Shown here in pieces: positions 18,166-26,672 of a stretch of 64,000 nucleotides of DNA (position 1 is its first letter; each line of letters starts with the position of its first letter). The DNA comes from JAYPHU01 sp038127535 (GTDB taxonomy: Bacteria > Pseudomonadota > Alphaproteobacteria > Rhodospirillales > UBA2165), in assembly GCA_038127535.1 (NCBI GenBank), contig JAYPHU010000013.1:1-64000 (forward strand). Reading direction: 5' to 3'. Position numbers and translations under genes: made by a program. The notes below the pieces were generated by a model. It was given only the letters and a program-made list of their open reading frames with translations. It ran no database searches and was not told the DNA's origin.

Positions 18166-19266
18166 TCACAACATGATTGCGCCGCCGCCTATCATGACCG
18201 CGCCCAATATGGCAAATAAAATCCCGATAGAACGGCCCGACTTTTCACGCGGTGATATACTTCCGGTTATATGCACCAGATAGCCCATGAGGCATGCAAT
18301 CACACAGACTCCGAGTGGATAGTAGAGCAGCCAGGATACGACCGCACCGCCGTCATCTGGGAGCCACGTGAGCGCCAGAAACTGCAAGGCGGCATTAATG
18401 ACGAGCACACCCAACAATCCAGCAAGGAAGGCATAGCGAACTGTGGCCAGCAAGTGATGGGACAAAGAGGCTGTGAACGCCAACAAACCGCACCAAATTA
18501 ACAAGCTCGCCCAGCTCGGGTACAGGTTCGCCGCGCCCTCCCCGCCGGTCAGCAGTTGCGCATTGAAGGCCAGGATGTAGGCCAAGGGCAGCGCGCCGGC
18601 AAATAAATGGAGCTGTTCGGCGATCGGCTTACCTTTGTGTCCGATCTCCGACATATAAGGCGAGAGCATCGCGGAGATGGCCTGCGCGATCAGATAAACC
18701 AATGAAGCGACAACAAGGCTGCCTAAAGCCGCTTCGAGTGCCGGGCTATTCAGCATCCTGTCGGTGAGCGAGACGAATATATAAGCCGGCAGAGAGACAA
18801 ATCCCGCAAGATAGACGCCGAGAGACAGAAGCGAACCAAACCCCCGCGCACGCCCGGTCTCCGATACGACAGAGAGAAGGGCCATGCCGGCAACAATCGC
18901 GATCAAGACCCAGAGGAGAAACGGATTGCCGCCCCTGAGCACGTTGAGCACCACCGCAATGGGGATGGCGGCAAACGTGATGATCATCACCGCGCCTCCG
19001 ACGGCGACATTCTTATCGGATTGCCGATACCAGAAATCCACATACCGGGAAATGCCGCTCCCCAGGACCCCAAGCGAGGTCTTGGGAATCAACGTCCAGT
19101 CTGTCGCGCCCACCTCCGCCGTTAGTGCTTGCAGTCTCACCATGAACTTTGGCGGATTGTCCCAACGCCCGATCCAGATAAGTCCCAATCCCAAAAGTAA
19201 AACGGCAGCGCCGGAAACGACGAGAAAAGCAGAGAGCGCGACGTCGGATCCCGGCGGCAGCATCAT
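18166..19266 (-). CDS. Polytopic membrane protein of unknown function
   Basis: 366 aa with about ten predicted membrane segments spread over the length and a short soluble stretch near residues 40-75 (IWIGRWDNPPKFMVRLQAL). I do not recognise a family. It is encoded between the transporter operon and the DUF4863 gene, all on the minus strand inside the aromatic cluster, 41 bases downstream of DUF4863, so it may be cotranscribed with it. A role in uptake or efflux of aromatic compounds is possible but unsupported. ATG at 19266. Confidence 0.65.
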   Translation of the reverse strand: MMLPPGSDVALSAFLVVSGAAVLLLGLGLIWIGRWDNPPKFMVRLQALTAEVGATDWTLIPKTSLGVLGSGISRYVDFWYRQSDKNVAVGGAVMIITFAAIPIAVVLNVLRGGNPFLLWVLIAIVAGMALLSVVSETGRARGFGSLLSLGVYLAGFVSLPAYIFVSLTDRMLNSPALEAALGSLVVASLVYLIAQAISAMLSPYMSEIGHKGKPIAEQLHLFAGALPLAYILAFNAQLLTGGEGAANLYPSWASLLIWCGLLAFTASLSHHLLATVRYAFLAGLLGVLVINAALQFLALTWLPDDGGAVVSWLLYYPLGVCVIACLMGYLVHITGSISPREKSGRSIGILFAILGAVMIGGGAIML

Positions 19267-19306
19267 GAGGTCATTCCCCTGCTCTTCCCCGGCTCCGCCT
19301 ACTCAA

Positions 19307-19765
19307 CTAGCCCCTGGTGAATTCAATCTCGCCACCGGGCAGCAGGTAAAGCACCACCGCTTCGCCGTCGGTCACCGTCGGCTTGTGGGCCGAATCCGGG
19401 CCATACACCATCCAGCCTTCCGGCGTGCCGTCGAACTTGGCGTCGCCTTCCGTCGGCATAATCATGTCGATCTCCCCCTTGGGATGGCGGTGGTGAGGGC
19501 CGACGATATCCTTCATCAGGACTACATCGACGCTGAACCCATCGACATCCCTGATGACCCGGCCGAACTTGATGCCGCCATGTTCCTGAGCGCAGAGCCA
19601 GCCCTCCTTGATGCCTTCATCACAGGCCGCCCGGATGTTTTTGAACACCTCACCGTCCGGCGGAAACTGATCGTTGAGCGCCGCCGCCAGGTCTGCCTCC
19701 ACGGGCTGATCCTTGATCTTGGAGGTCACCTGCTGGACCAGGGACTGAAATTCTTCAACGCTCAT
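19307..19765 (-). CDS. DUF4863-family protein (4-hydroxylaminobenzoate-lyase-like)
   Basis: 152 aa from the ATG at 19765 (MSVEEFQSLVQQVTSKI), preceded by GGGAGAGAG; the open frame runs upstream to 20014 but that part is intergenic repeat sequence. The C-terminal half looks like a small cupin-like barrel (DIVGPHHRHPKGEIDMIMP, then GWMVYGPDSAHKPTV), with histidines that could hold a metal. I assign it to DUF4863, the family of PnbB, which converts 4-hydroxylaminobenzoate to protocatechuate and ammonia. In box clusters its role is unclear; it may act on an aromatic side product. Confidence 0.75.
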   Translation of the reverse strand: MSVEEFQSLVQQVTSKIKDQPVEADLAAALNDQFPPDGEVFKNIRAACDEGIKEGWLCAQEHGGIKFGRVIRDVDGFSVDVVLMKDIVGPHHRHPKGEIDMIMPTEGDAKFDGTPEGWMVYGPDSAHKPTVTDGEAVVLYLLPGGEIEFTRG

Positions 19766-19881
19766 GCTCTCTCTCCCGCTGAAAATTGTCATGGGAAGAG
19801 GGATACCGTGAAAGGACGGCAGGCGCAATTGGGGAGGGGAAGTAAAGGAGTTTAGGTCTCCAAGCTCTCTTCCAAGAATTG

Positions 19882-19917
19882 CGTCATCCCCGACCTGCGA
19901 AGCAATTGTCGGGGAAC
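19882..19917 (+). repeat. Intergenic palindromic repeat (copy 2)
   Basis: CGTCAT followed by a stem-loop: CCCCGAC (19888-19894) pairs perfectly with GTCGGGG (19908-19914) around a CTGCGAAGCAATT loop. It shares the core with copies at 13285 and 20044. The surrounding 19766-20204 region, free of genes, contains further inverted GGGGACC/GGTCCCC-like segments. Confidence 0.55.
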
Positions 19918-20043
19918 CATGCAACCCATGCTCATGGTCCCCCGTGACTTGGCCCCAGTTGAACACTGGCGCCAACTCGGGGACGACGCAGAAATTGTCG
20001 AAAAACGGTTCCACGGGTCACGGCCATGCCATTTCCGGTCTTC

Positions 20044-20080
20044 CGTCATGCCCGAGTTGCGCAGCAATTCTCGGGTATCT
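20044..20080 (+). repeat. Intergenic palindromic repeat (copy 3)
   Basis: CGTCATG followed by CCCGAG (20051-20056) pairing with CTCGGG (20070-20075) across a TTGCGCAGCAATT loop. Same layout and orientation as copy 2, 160 bases away, so the two form a pair of REP-like elements between the DUF4863 gene and iorA. Confidence 0.55.
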
Positions 20081-20204
20081 CCTTCAAGCCCCCCAAAATC
20101 ATATTGTCCCTCGGTCCATACTCACCTATGATCCGGGGATTGTTCGCCTACCAAACATTATTGTCGTAAATTGAAGACGGACAAGGGCTACAGGGATACT
20201 TCAT

Positions 20205-22370
20205 ATGGATGGCGGAACCGCACTAGCGCGTATCGTGACGACGGGCGAACGGTCGTTCGAGAGGGAAATCAGCAAGCTGCTGCTGAGCGACGGCGAGGAA
20301 TTCCACGGCGAAGGCATTCTCGCGGTCACCAAGGCGCTGCTACAATCCGGCGTCTCTTACGTGGGTGGCTATCCGGGCGCGCCCATGTCCCACCTGATCG
20401 ACGTGCTGGCCGACGCCAGCGAGGAAATCCTCAAACCCATGGGTATCCATTACGAACAGTCGGCCTCTGAAGCCGGGGCGGCGGCGCTGCTTAGTGCCTC
20501 GATCAACTATCCGATCCGAGGCGCGGTGACCTGGAAGTCGGTCGTGGGCACCAATGTAGCGTCCGACGCATTGTCCAATCTGGCCTCCACCGGTGTGGTC
20601 GGGGGCTCTCTTATAATTCTCGGCGACGATTACGGCGAGGGCTCCTCCATCATGCAGGAGCGCACCTACACCTTCGCCATGAAGTCCTCCATCCCGCTGA
20701 TCGACCCCCGCTATAACCTGGCCAAGATGGTGGAGCTGACCGAACGATCCTTCGAGATTTCCGAAGTCTCGCAGATGCCGGTATTTTTCAACATGCGCAT
20801 CCGCGCCTGCCACCTGACGGGCAAGTTCACCGCCAAGGACAACAAGGTTCCGACCTACAACGCCAACACGCCCTACCCCGAACAAATCTATGACGTGAAC
20901 CGGATCGTACTGCCGCCGGCGTCCTATGCCCATGAAAAGGCGAAATTCGAAGACCGCCTGCCCGCAGCCCAAGAGTACGCCCGCAAGCACAAGGTCAACG
21001 AACTGTTCCCCGGCAAGGCAGGTAGCCGCTTCGGCATCATCACCCAAGGCGGCACTTATACAGTCATGCAGCGCGCCCTCCGCCGGCTCGGCTCGGCGGA
21101 CGCCTACGGCAACACGGACGTGCCAGTACTGTGTCTTAATCTGGTGTATCCGCTGATCCCGGATGAGATCGAGGAATTCCTGCAAGACAAAGACAGCATC
21201 CTGGTGATCGAGGAAGGCAACCCGAACTTCATCGAATCCCAGATCGCCGAGATCGCCCAGCGCAAAGGCATCCCCGTTCGCATCCACGGCAAGGACATGC
21301 TGCCGATGGCCGGCGAGTACACGTCCAACATCGTTCGCGAAGGCGTGGCCAAGTATCTAGCGGCGGAAACCCAGGGCGAGATGAAAGACACCGCCATCGC
21401 CGCCGAAGCCGCAATCCAGAACGAGCTGGCCGCCGCGCAGTCTCATATCTCCGCGCCGATGCCCCCCCGCGCGCCGTCGTTCTGCACAGGCTGCCCGGAA
21501 CGGCCCATTATGGCGGCGCTGAAATTACTGATGAAAGAGCGCGGCAAATTTCATATCTCCATGGATATCGGCTGCAACCTGTTCGGTTCCCTCCCCCCGT
21601 TCAACGTCGGCAACACTGTCTTGGGCTATGGCCTGAGCCTGGCGAGCGGCGGCGCCGTCGGTCCGAACCTGGGACAGACCCGGGTGGCCGTCATGGGCGA
21701 CGGCGGGTTCTGGCACAACGGCTTTTCCACTGGCGTGGTGAACGCCAAGTGGAATGAATATGACTCTGTATTGATCATTCTCGACAATGGCTATGCCGCC
21801 GCGACCGGCCAGCATCGGCTTCCGTCGACGGGCACCACGCCCAAAGGCACGCCGTCCCTGGTCACCATTGAATCGGCGCTCCGCGGTGTCGGTGTCGACT
21901 GGATCAAATATGTGGACTCCTACAGCCTGGAAGAATCCAAGAAGGTCATCGGTGACGCCTTGGACGCGCGGGACAAGGGCCTGCGGGTCATCATCTCCAA
22001 CAATGAATGCATGCTGGCCCGTCAGCGCCGGGAACGGCCTGAAAAGGCCAATGCGCTGAAGGAAGGCCGTACCGTCCTGAAGGAAAAGTTCGGTGTGGAT
22101 GAAGAGGTCTGCACCGGCGATCATTCCTGCATGCGGCTCAACGGTTGCCCGTCCCTCACGTTGAAGGAGACCTCCGATCCCCTGAAGGAAACCCCGGTGG
22201 CCCATGTGGACGAGGGCTGTTTCGCCTGCGGCCATTGCGGCGAGGTGGCGCATGCGGCGCAGCTCTGCCCGTCCTTCTATAAGGCCGAGGCGGTGCAGAA
22301 CCCCGGCTCGATTCGGCGGATGATGTCCGGCCTCAACCGTAGCCTCCTCTCCATGATGGGAGGGTACTGA
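20205..22370 (+). CDS. iorA: Indolepyruvate-type ferredoxin oxidoreductase, alpha subunit (IorA-like)
   Basis: 721 aa, the length of IorA-type 2-oxoacid:ferredoxin oxidoreductase subunits. The N-terminal pyrimidine-binding domain has GGYPGAPMSHLID (residues about 58-70); the central TPP domain has a CTGCPERP motif near 428 and VAVMGDGGFWHNGFSTG near 495. The C-terminus (about 640-700) has an Fe-S region with unusual spacing: C-x5-C-x5-CP, then CxxCxxC-x9-CP. It decarboxylates a 2-oxoacid to an acyl-CoA and reduces ferredoxin. Next to hcrCAB it is a plausible electron supplier for 4-hydroxybenzoyl-CoA reductase (inference). Followed by iorB after 2 bases. Confidence 0.85.
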   Translation: MDGGTALARIVTTGERSFEREISKLLLSDGEEFHGEGILAVTKALLQSGVSYVGGYPGAPMSHLIDVLADASEEILKPMGIHYEQSASEAGAAALLSASINYPIRGAVTWKSVVGTNVASDALSNLASTGVVGGSLIILGDDYGEGSSIMQERTYTFAMKSSIPLIDPRYNLAKMVELTERSFEISEVSQMPVFFNMRIRACHLTGKFTAKDNKVPTYNANTPYPEQIYDVNRIVLPPASYAHEKAKFEDRLPAAQEYARKHKVNELFPGKAGSRFGIITQGGTYTVMQRALRRLGSADAYGNTDVPVLCLNLVYPLIPDEIEEFLQDKDSILVIEEGNPNFIESQIAEIAQRKGIPVRIHGKDMLPMAGEYTSNIVREGVAKYLAAETQGEMKDTAIAAEAAIQNELAAAQSHISAPMPPRAPSFCTGCPERPIMAALKLLMKERGKFHISMDIGCNLFGSLPPFNVGNTVLGYGLSLASGGAVGPNLGQTRVAVMGDGGFWHNGFSTGVVNAKWNEYDSVLIILDNGYAAATGQHRLPSTGTTPKGTPSLVTIESALRGVGVDWIKYVDSYSLEESKKVIGDALDARDKGLRVIISNNECMLARQRRERPEKANALKEGRTVLKEKFGVDEEVCTGDHSCMRLNGCPSLTLKETSDPLKETPVAHVDEGCFACGHCGEVAHAAQLCPSFYKAEAVQNPGSIRRMMSGLNRSLLSMMGGY

Positions 22371-22372
22371 TC

Positions 22373-23812
22373 ATGAGCGCAGATCGTCCTATTTGTGTGC
22401 TGATCGGCGCACTTGGCGGCCAAGGCGGCGGTGTACTCGCCGATTGGCTGGTCGAAGCAGCGGAACATGCCGGCTATCCCGCCCAGGCGACGTCCACTCC
22501 CGGCGTGGCGCAGCGCACCGGCGCCACCACCTATTATTATGAGCTGTTCCCGGAAAAGAACCCGCCCGGCGATCCCGTCTTCACCCTGTTCCCCGCCACT
22601 GGTGATCTGGACATCATGGCCGCGCTGGAGCCCACCGAAGCCGGCCGTGCGGTCGAGCGGGGATTTGTCACGGCCACCACCACCGTGATCACCGGGCTGG
22701 AGCGGGTGTATTCGACGGCTGAGAAAATGCCGGCCGGCGACGGGCGGATCGAGACTGACCCGATGATGGACATGCTGGAGAATGTGTCGAAGGACCTGAT
22801 CCGGTTGAACGTGAAGGAACTTTCCGACGGCACGGCCAGCCGTATCAACGCGGTCATGTTCGGCGCCATCGTCGGCAGCGGCATCCTGCCCCTCACCGAA
22901 GACGACGGCAAGGCGGCCATCCGCCAGAGCGGCGTTGCGGTGGAGTCCAACCTCGCCGGTTTCGATCTGGGGGTACAGGCGGCCAAGTCCGGCGGTTCTG
23001 CGCCGCTCACCCAAGAAGGTAAGGTGTATCAGGAAGCGCCGGCCGACTTCGCTGACGCCATCAACGCCTATCCCGGAACCGTGCGGGAGATCATCGGCCA
23101 CGGCGTCGCCCAATTGATTGACTATCAGGACGCGGCCTATGCCCGGCTCTATCTCGACCGGGTGAGCGAGGTCGCCGCTATCGATAGCGATGCGTCCCAC
23201 CGCCTGACATTCGAGGCGGCCAAGCGTATCGCCAAGTGGATGAGCTTCGAAGACGTGGTCCGGGTCGCGCAACTGAAAACCCGGCCGGGCCGTCTCGCGC
23301 GTATTCGGGGTGAACTCGGAGTCGGCGACGACCTGCCGTTAAAACTCACCGATTATTTCAAGCCGGGACGGGACGAGTTCGCCGGCATCCTGCCCCCTGC
23401 CCTCGGCTGGCTGGTGCCCAACACCAAAAAGCTCGCGCGGGGCAACGGCATGGCGCTCCATATCCCCACCGGCTCCGCCTTCGGATTCCTGCTGCTGAAA
23501 ATTCTGGCGGCGATGAAGCCGCTGCGGCGCAAATCGGCTCAGTATTTGGAAGAGCAAGAAGCCCTAACCGCCTGGATGGGCGCCATCAAAAAGGCGGCGG
23601 CGGCCGACTATGACCTGTCCTGCCGCACGGCTGAACTTTCAATTCTGGCGCGCGGCTACGGCAATGTCCGCCGGGAAGGCCTGGAGAAGCTCGCCGGCTT
23701 GTTCGCCAACTGGGAAAACCGCCTCGGTTCGGAGATCGACAAACTCTCCGCCGAAGTGGATCAGCTGATCCTGCTGGCCCAAGCCAATCCGGATGCACCT
23801 CAAGCCCATTGA
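22373..23812 (+). CDS. iorB: Indolepyruvate oxidoreductase beta-family subunit with long C-terminal extension
   Basis: 479 aa, more than twice the ~200 aa of classical IorB. Residues about 8-200 form the POR gamma-type domain (LIGALGGQGGGVLADWLVEA, then TPGVAQRTGATTYY). Residues about 215-479 are a mainly helical extension without cysteines or a motif I can name; such long IorB relatives occur beside ~720 aa IorA proteins in proteobacteria. It works with IorA to reduce ferredoxin. Its ATG is 3 bases after the iorA stop, and the hcrC gene begins 28 bases after its end. Confidence 0.82.
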   Translation: MSADRPICVLIGALGGQGGGVLADWLVEAAEHAGYPAQATSTPGVAQRTGATTYYYELFPEKNPPGDPVFTLFPATGDLDIMAALEPTEAGRAVERGFVTATTTVITGLERVYSTAEKMPAGDGRIETDPMMDMLENVSKDLIRLNVKELSDGTASRINAVMFGAIVGSGILPLTEDDGKAAIRQSGVAVESNLAGFDLGVQAAKSGGSAPLTQEGKVYQEAPADFADAINAYPGTVREIIGHGVAQLIDYQDAAYARLYLDRVSEVAAIDSDASHRLTFEAAKRIAKWMSFEDVVRVAQLKTRPGRLARIRGELGVGDDLPLKLTDYFKPGRDEFAGILPPALGWLVPNTKKLARGNGMALHIPTGSAFGFLLLKILAAMKPLRRKSAQYLEEQEALTAWMGAIKKAAAADYDLSCRTAELSILARGYGNVRREGLEKLAGLFANWENRLGSEIDKLSAEVDQLILLAQANPDAPQAH

Positions 23813-23840
23813 GGCACGTAATTCAGCCAAGGACGTAGAT

Positions 23841-24344
23841 ATGAGTGATAACAAACATCTTTCCCCTTTGCAGTGCCGGGTGAACGGCCAGGACCGGAAC
23901 AGTTTTATTCCGGACAATATCCTGCTGGTTGACTACCTGCGCGAGGAACTCGGTCTCACCGGCACCAAGATCGGCTGCGACGGCGGCGAATGCGGTTGCT
24001 GCACGGTGTTGGTCGACGGTAAGCCGCAACATGCCTGCCTCACCCTAGCGGCGGTTTGCGACGGCAAGGACATCGAAACGGTCGAGGCGCTGGAAACCCA
24101 AGGCCGCCTCTCCGCTATTCAGCGGGGCTTTCACGAGAAGCTGGGCGCCCAATGCGGATTCTGCACGCCGGGCATGATCATGGCGGCTGAAGGCCTGCTT
24201 CGCGATAACCCCACCCCGACCGTGGACGAAATCAAGAAGGGCATGGGCTCAAATATCTGCCGCTGCACCGGCTACGTGAAAATTATCGAAGCGGTTCAGT
24301 CCGCCGCCGAGGAAATCAAAAGCAACAAGGAGCTGGCGGCATGA
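23841..24344 (+). CDS. hcrC: 4-hydroxybenzoyl-CoA reductase, gamma subunit (2x[2Fe-2S])
   Basis: 167 aa from the ATG at 23841 (MSDNKHLSPLQCRVNGQD), with AAGGACGTAG upstream; an in-frame start at 23793 would overlap iorB. The plant-type ferredoxin motif CDGGECGCCTVLVDG and the second cluster motifs CGFCTPGMI and CRCTGY are intact. It is the electron-entry subunit of a xanthine-oxidase-family enzyme, passing electrons between FAD and molybdenum. It overlaps hcrA by 4 bases. Assignment to HBCR rather than another family member rests on HcrB. Confidence 0.9.
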   Translation: MSDNKHLSPLQCRVNGQDRNSFIPDNILLVDYLREELGLTGTKIGCDGGECGCCTVLVDGKPQHACLTLAAVCDGKDIETVEALETQGRLSAIQRGFHEKLGAQCGFCTPGMIMAAEGLLRDNPTPTVDEIKKGMGSNICRCTGYVKIIEAVQSAAEEIKSNKELAA

Positions 24345-26656
24345 ACGAGATCAAACCCACAAAGTCCATCGGCGTCCCGCAGCCTTTGGTTGACGGGCCG
24401 GAGAAAGTCTCCGGCAAGGCGCTCTATTCCGCCGACTTTATCCCAAACAACTGCCTGGTCGGCCGAATCTTCCGGAGCCCCGTCGCCCATGCGGAGATCA
24501 TCAGCGTCGACACATCGGAGGCCGAGGCCCTGCCCGGCGTCCACGCCATTGTCACCGGCGATGACTGCGACGAGACTTACGGCGTGTTGCCGATCGCGCG
24601 GTTCGAATACCCGCTGGCAAGGGACAAGGTCCGCTATCGGGGAGAGCCAGTCGCCTGCGTCGCTGCCGTTGATGTCGAGACCGCGCAGAAGGCCCTCGAC
24701 CTGATCAAGTTTGAGTACAAGGAACTGCCGGCCTACTTCACCTCCGCCGACGCCATGGCCGAGGGTGCGGTTGATCTGCACGAACACCGCCCCGGCAATA
24801 TTGAACGCGAAGTCGACTACGAAATCGGCGACGTGGACGCCGGCATGGCGGACGCCGACCTGGTGATGGAGCAGGTTTATAACTGCCCGGAGATTTGTCA
24901 GGTCCAGACCGAGCCCCATGCGGCCATCGCCGAATATGATGCGGAACGGAATTACTTGACCGTCCGCGCCAGCACCCAGGTCCCCTACTACGTCCACATT
25001 ATGCTGGCCAAGACGCTAAAGATGGAAAAATCCCGCATCCGCATGATCAAGCCCCACATCGGCGGCGGCTTCGGCTGTCGGACCGAATGTCTGAACGTCG
25101 AACTGATCTGCGCCCTGGTCGCCCGCAAGGCCAAGGGCACCGTACGTCTGGTGGTCAGCCGGGAAGAGACCTTCATCACCCATCGGGGCCGGCCGGAGAC
25201 CGACGTTCATATGAAGATTGGCGTGAAGAAGGACGGCACCATCACCGCCGTCGACTTCAAGGCGATCCAGCGGGGCGGCGGCTACAGCGGCTACGGCATT
25301 GTGACCATCTTGTATGCCGGCAGCCTGATTTATGGCATGTATAATTTCGAGGCCGCCCGCTACAAGGGCCTCCGCGTGCTGACCAACACTCCGCCACCGG
25401 GCGCCATGCGCGGCCACGGCACAGTCGATGTGCGCTACGGGTTCGAGGCGCTGCTGGATGAAATCGCCAACAAATTGGGAATGGACCCGATCGACCTCCG
25501 CCGCAAGAATCTCCTTCAGGCGCCGACCTATACGGCCAACGATCTAATGATCAATTCCTATGGCCTGCCGGAATGTCTGGACTGGGTGGAGAAGGCCTCC
25601 GACTGGAAAAACAAGAAAGGCAAGCTGGGCCCCTATCGCGGCATCGGCGTCGCCGCTTCTCACTATCCATCAGGCGCGTCCAAGCCGGTGAACTGGACCG
25701 GGGAGCCTCACGCAACGGTTCACCTGAAGCTCGATTGGGACGCGTCGATCACGCTGCTGACCGGCGCGCCGGAAATCGGCCAGGGCTCCACCACCGTCAT
25801 CACCCAGTGCGTTGCGGAGGTGCTGGGCCTGGATATGTCCCGCATCCAGTCCCTGACCAGCGATAGCAAACTAACGCCGAAGGACAACGGGGCGTATTCG
25901 TCCCGGGTCACCTTCATGGTCGGCAATGCGGCCATTGATGCGGCGAATAATCTCAAGAGTGTATTGATCGAGGCGGCGGCCAAGAAGCTCGACTGCAAAC
26001 CGGAAGACGTTGAATGCCTAGGCGAGGTCTATCGCGCCGCCAGTCAGGACGAAGGCCTGTCCTTCGACGACGTGGTGATGGCCGCGCTGGAAGGTACCGG
26101 CACCATCACGGTCAAGGGCAACTACGACACCATTCCGGAATCCCACGGCTCCAAGAAATACCGGGGCGGCGCCATCGGCGGTAGCATGGCCTACGCCTAC
26201 TCCGCCCAAGTGGTCGAGGTGACCATTGATCAGGACACCGCGCAGATCCACGTGGACAAGGTCTGGGCGGCGCAGGATGTGGGCAAGGCGCTCAACCCGC
26301 TCAGCGTCGAGGGTCAAATCCAAGGCTCCGCCTGGATGGGCATGGGTCAAGCGATGAGCGAAGAGACTATCTATCACAACGGCCTCGGTATCACCGGCAG
26401 CATGCTGGACTACCGGGTGCCGTCGTTTGTCGAGTCCCCCGACATCGAGGTCGGCATCATAGAAAGCAACGACCCGCACGGACCGTTCGGTGCGAAGGAA
26501 GCCGGGGAAACCAGCCTGTCGAGCTTCATCCCGGCGCTGACCAATGCGGTCGCCGATGCCTTGGGCGTGCGCCCAATCGACCTGCCGGTCACCCCGGACA
26601 GGTTGATGGAGCTGATGGAAAAACAGGAAAGCGCCAGCAAGGAAGCCGCCGAGTAA
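24341..26656 (+). CDS. hcrA: 4-hydroxybenzoyl-CoA reductase, alpha (molybdenum) subunit
   Basis: 771 aa, typical of the molybdopterin subunit. Motifs: HIGGGFGCRTE near residue 240, TNTPPPGAMRGHG near 350, GAPEIGQGSTTV near 473, and the late GPFGAKEAGETS with the conserved active-site glutamate near residue 724. It binds a molybdopterin-cytosine-dinucleotide Mo cofactor and carries out reductive removal of the para hydroxyl from 4-hydroxybenzoyl-CoA, giving benzoyl-CoA. Middle gene of hcrC-hcrA-hcrB with overlap upstream. Other xanthine-dehydrogenase relatives are the alternative, made unlikely by the HcrB cluster insertion. Confidence 0.9.
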   Translation: MNEIKPTKSIGVPQPLVDGPEKVSGKALYSADFIPNNCLVGRIFRSPVAHAEIISVDTSEAEALPGVHAIVTGDDCDETYGVLPIARFEYPLARDKVRYRGEPVACVAAVDVETAQKALDLIKFEYKELPAYFTSADAMAEGAVDLHEHRPGNIEREVDYEIGDVDAGMADADLVMEQVYNCPEICQVQTEPHAAIAEYDAERNYLTVRASTQVPYYVHIMLAKTLKMEKSRIRMIKPHIGGGFGCRTECLNVELICALVARKAKGTVRLVVSREETFITHRGRPETDVHMKIGVKKDGTITAVDFKAIQRGGGYSGYGIVTILYAGSLIYGMYNFEAARYKGLRVLTNTPPPGAMRGHGTVDVRYGFEALLDEIANKLGMDPIDLRRKNLLQAPTYTANDLMINSYGLPECLDWVEKASDWKNKKGKLGPYRGIGVAASHYPSGASKPVNWTGEPHATVHLKLDWDASITLLTGAPEIGQGSTTVITQCVAEVLGLDMSRIQSLTSDSKLTPKDNGAYSSRVTFMVGNAAIDAANNLKSVLIEAAAKKLDCKPEDVECLGEVYRAASQDEGLSFDDVVMAALEGTGTITVKGNYDTIPESHGSKKYRGGAIGGSMAYAYSAQVVEVTIDQDTAQIHVDKVWAAQDVGKALNPLSVEGQIQGSAWMGMGQAMSEETIYHNGLGITGSMLDYRVPSFVESPDIEVGIIESNDPHGPFGAKEAGETSLSSFIPALTNAVADALGVRPIDLPVTPDRLMELMEKQESASKEAAE

Positions 26657-26672
26657 CCGGAGAAAATACCCC

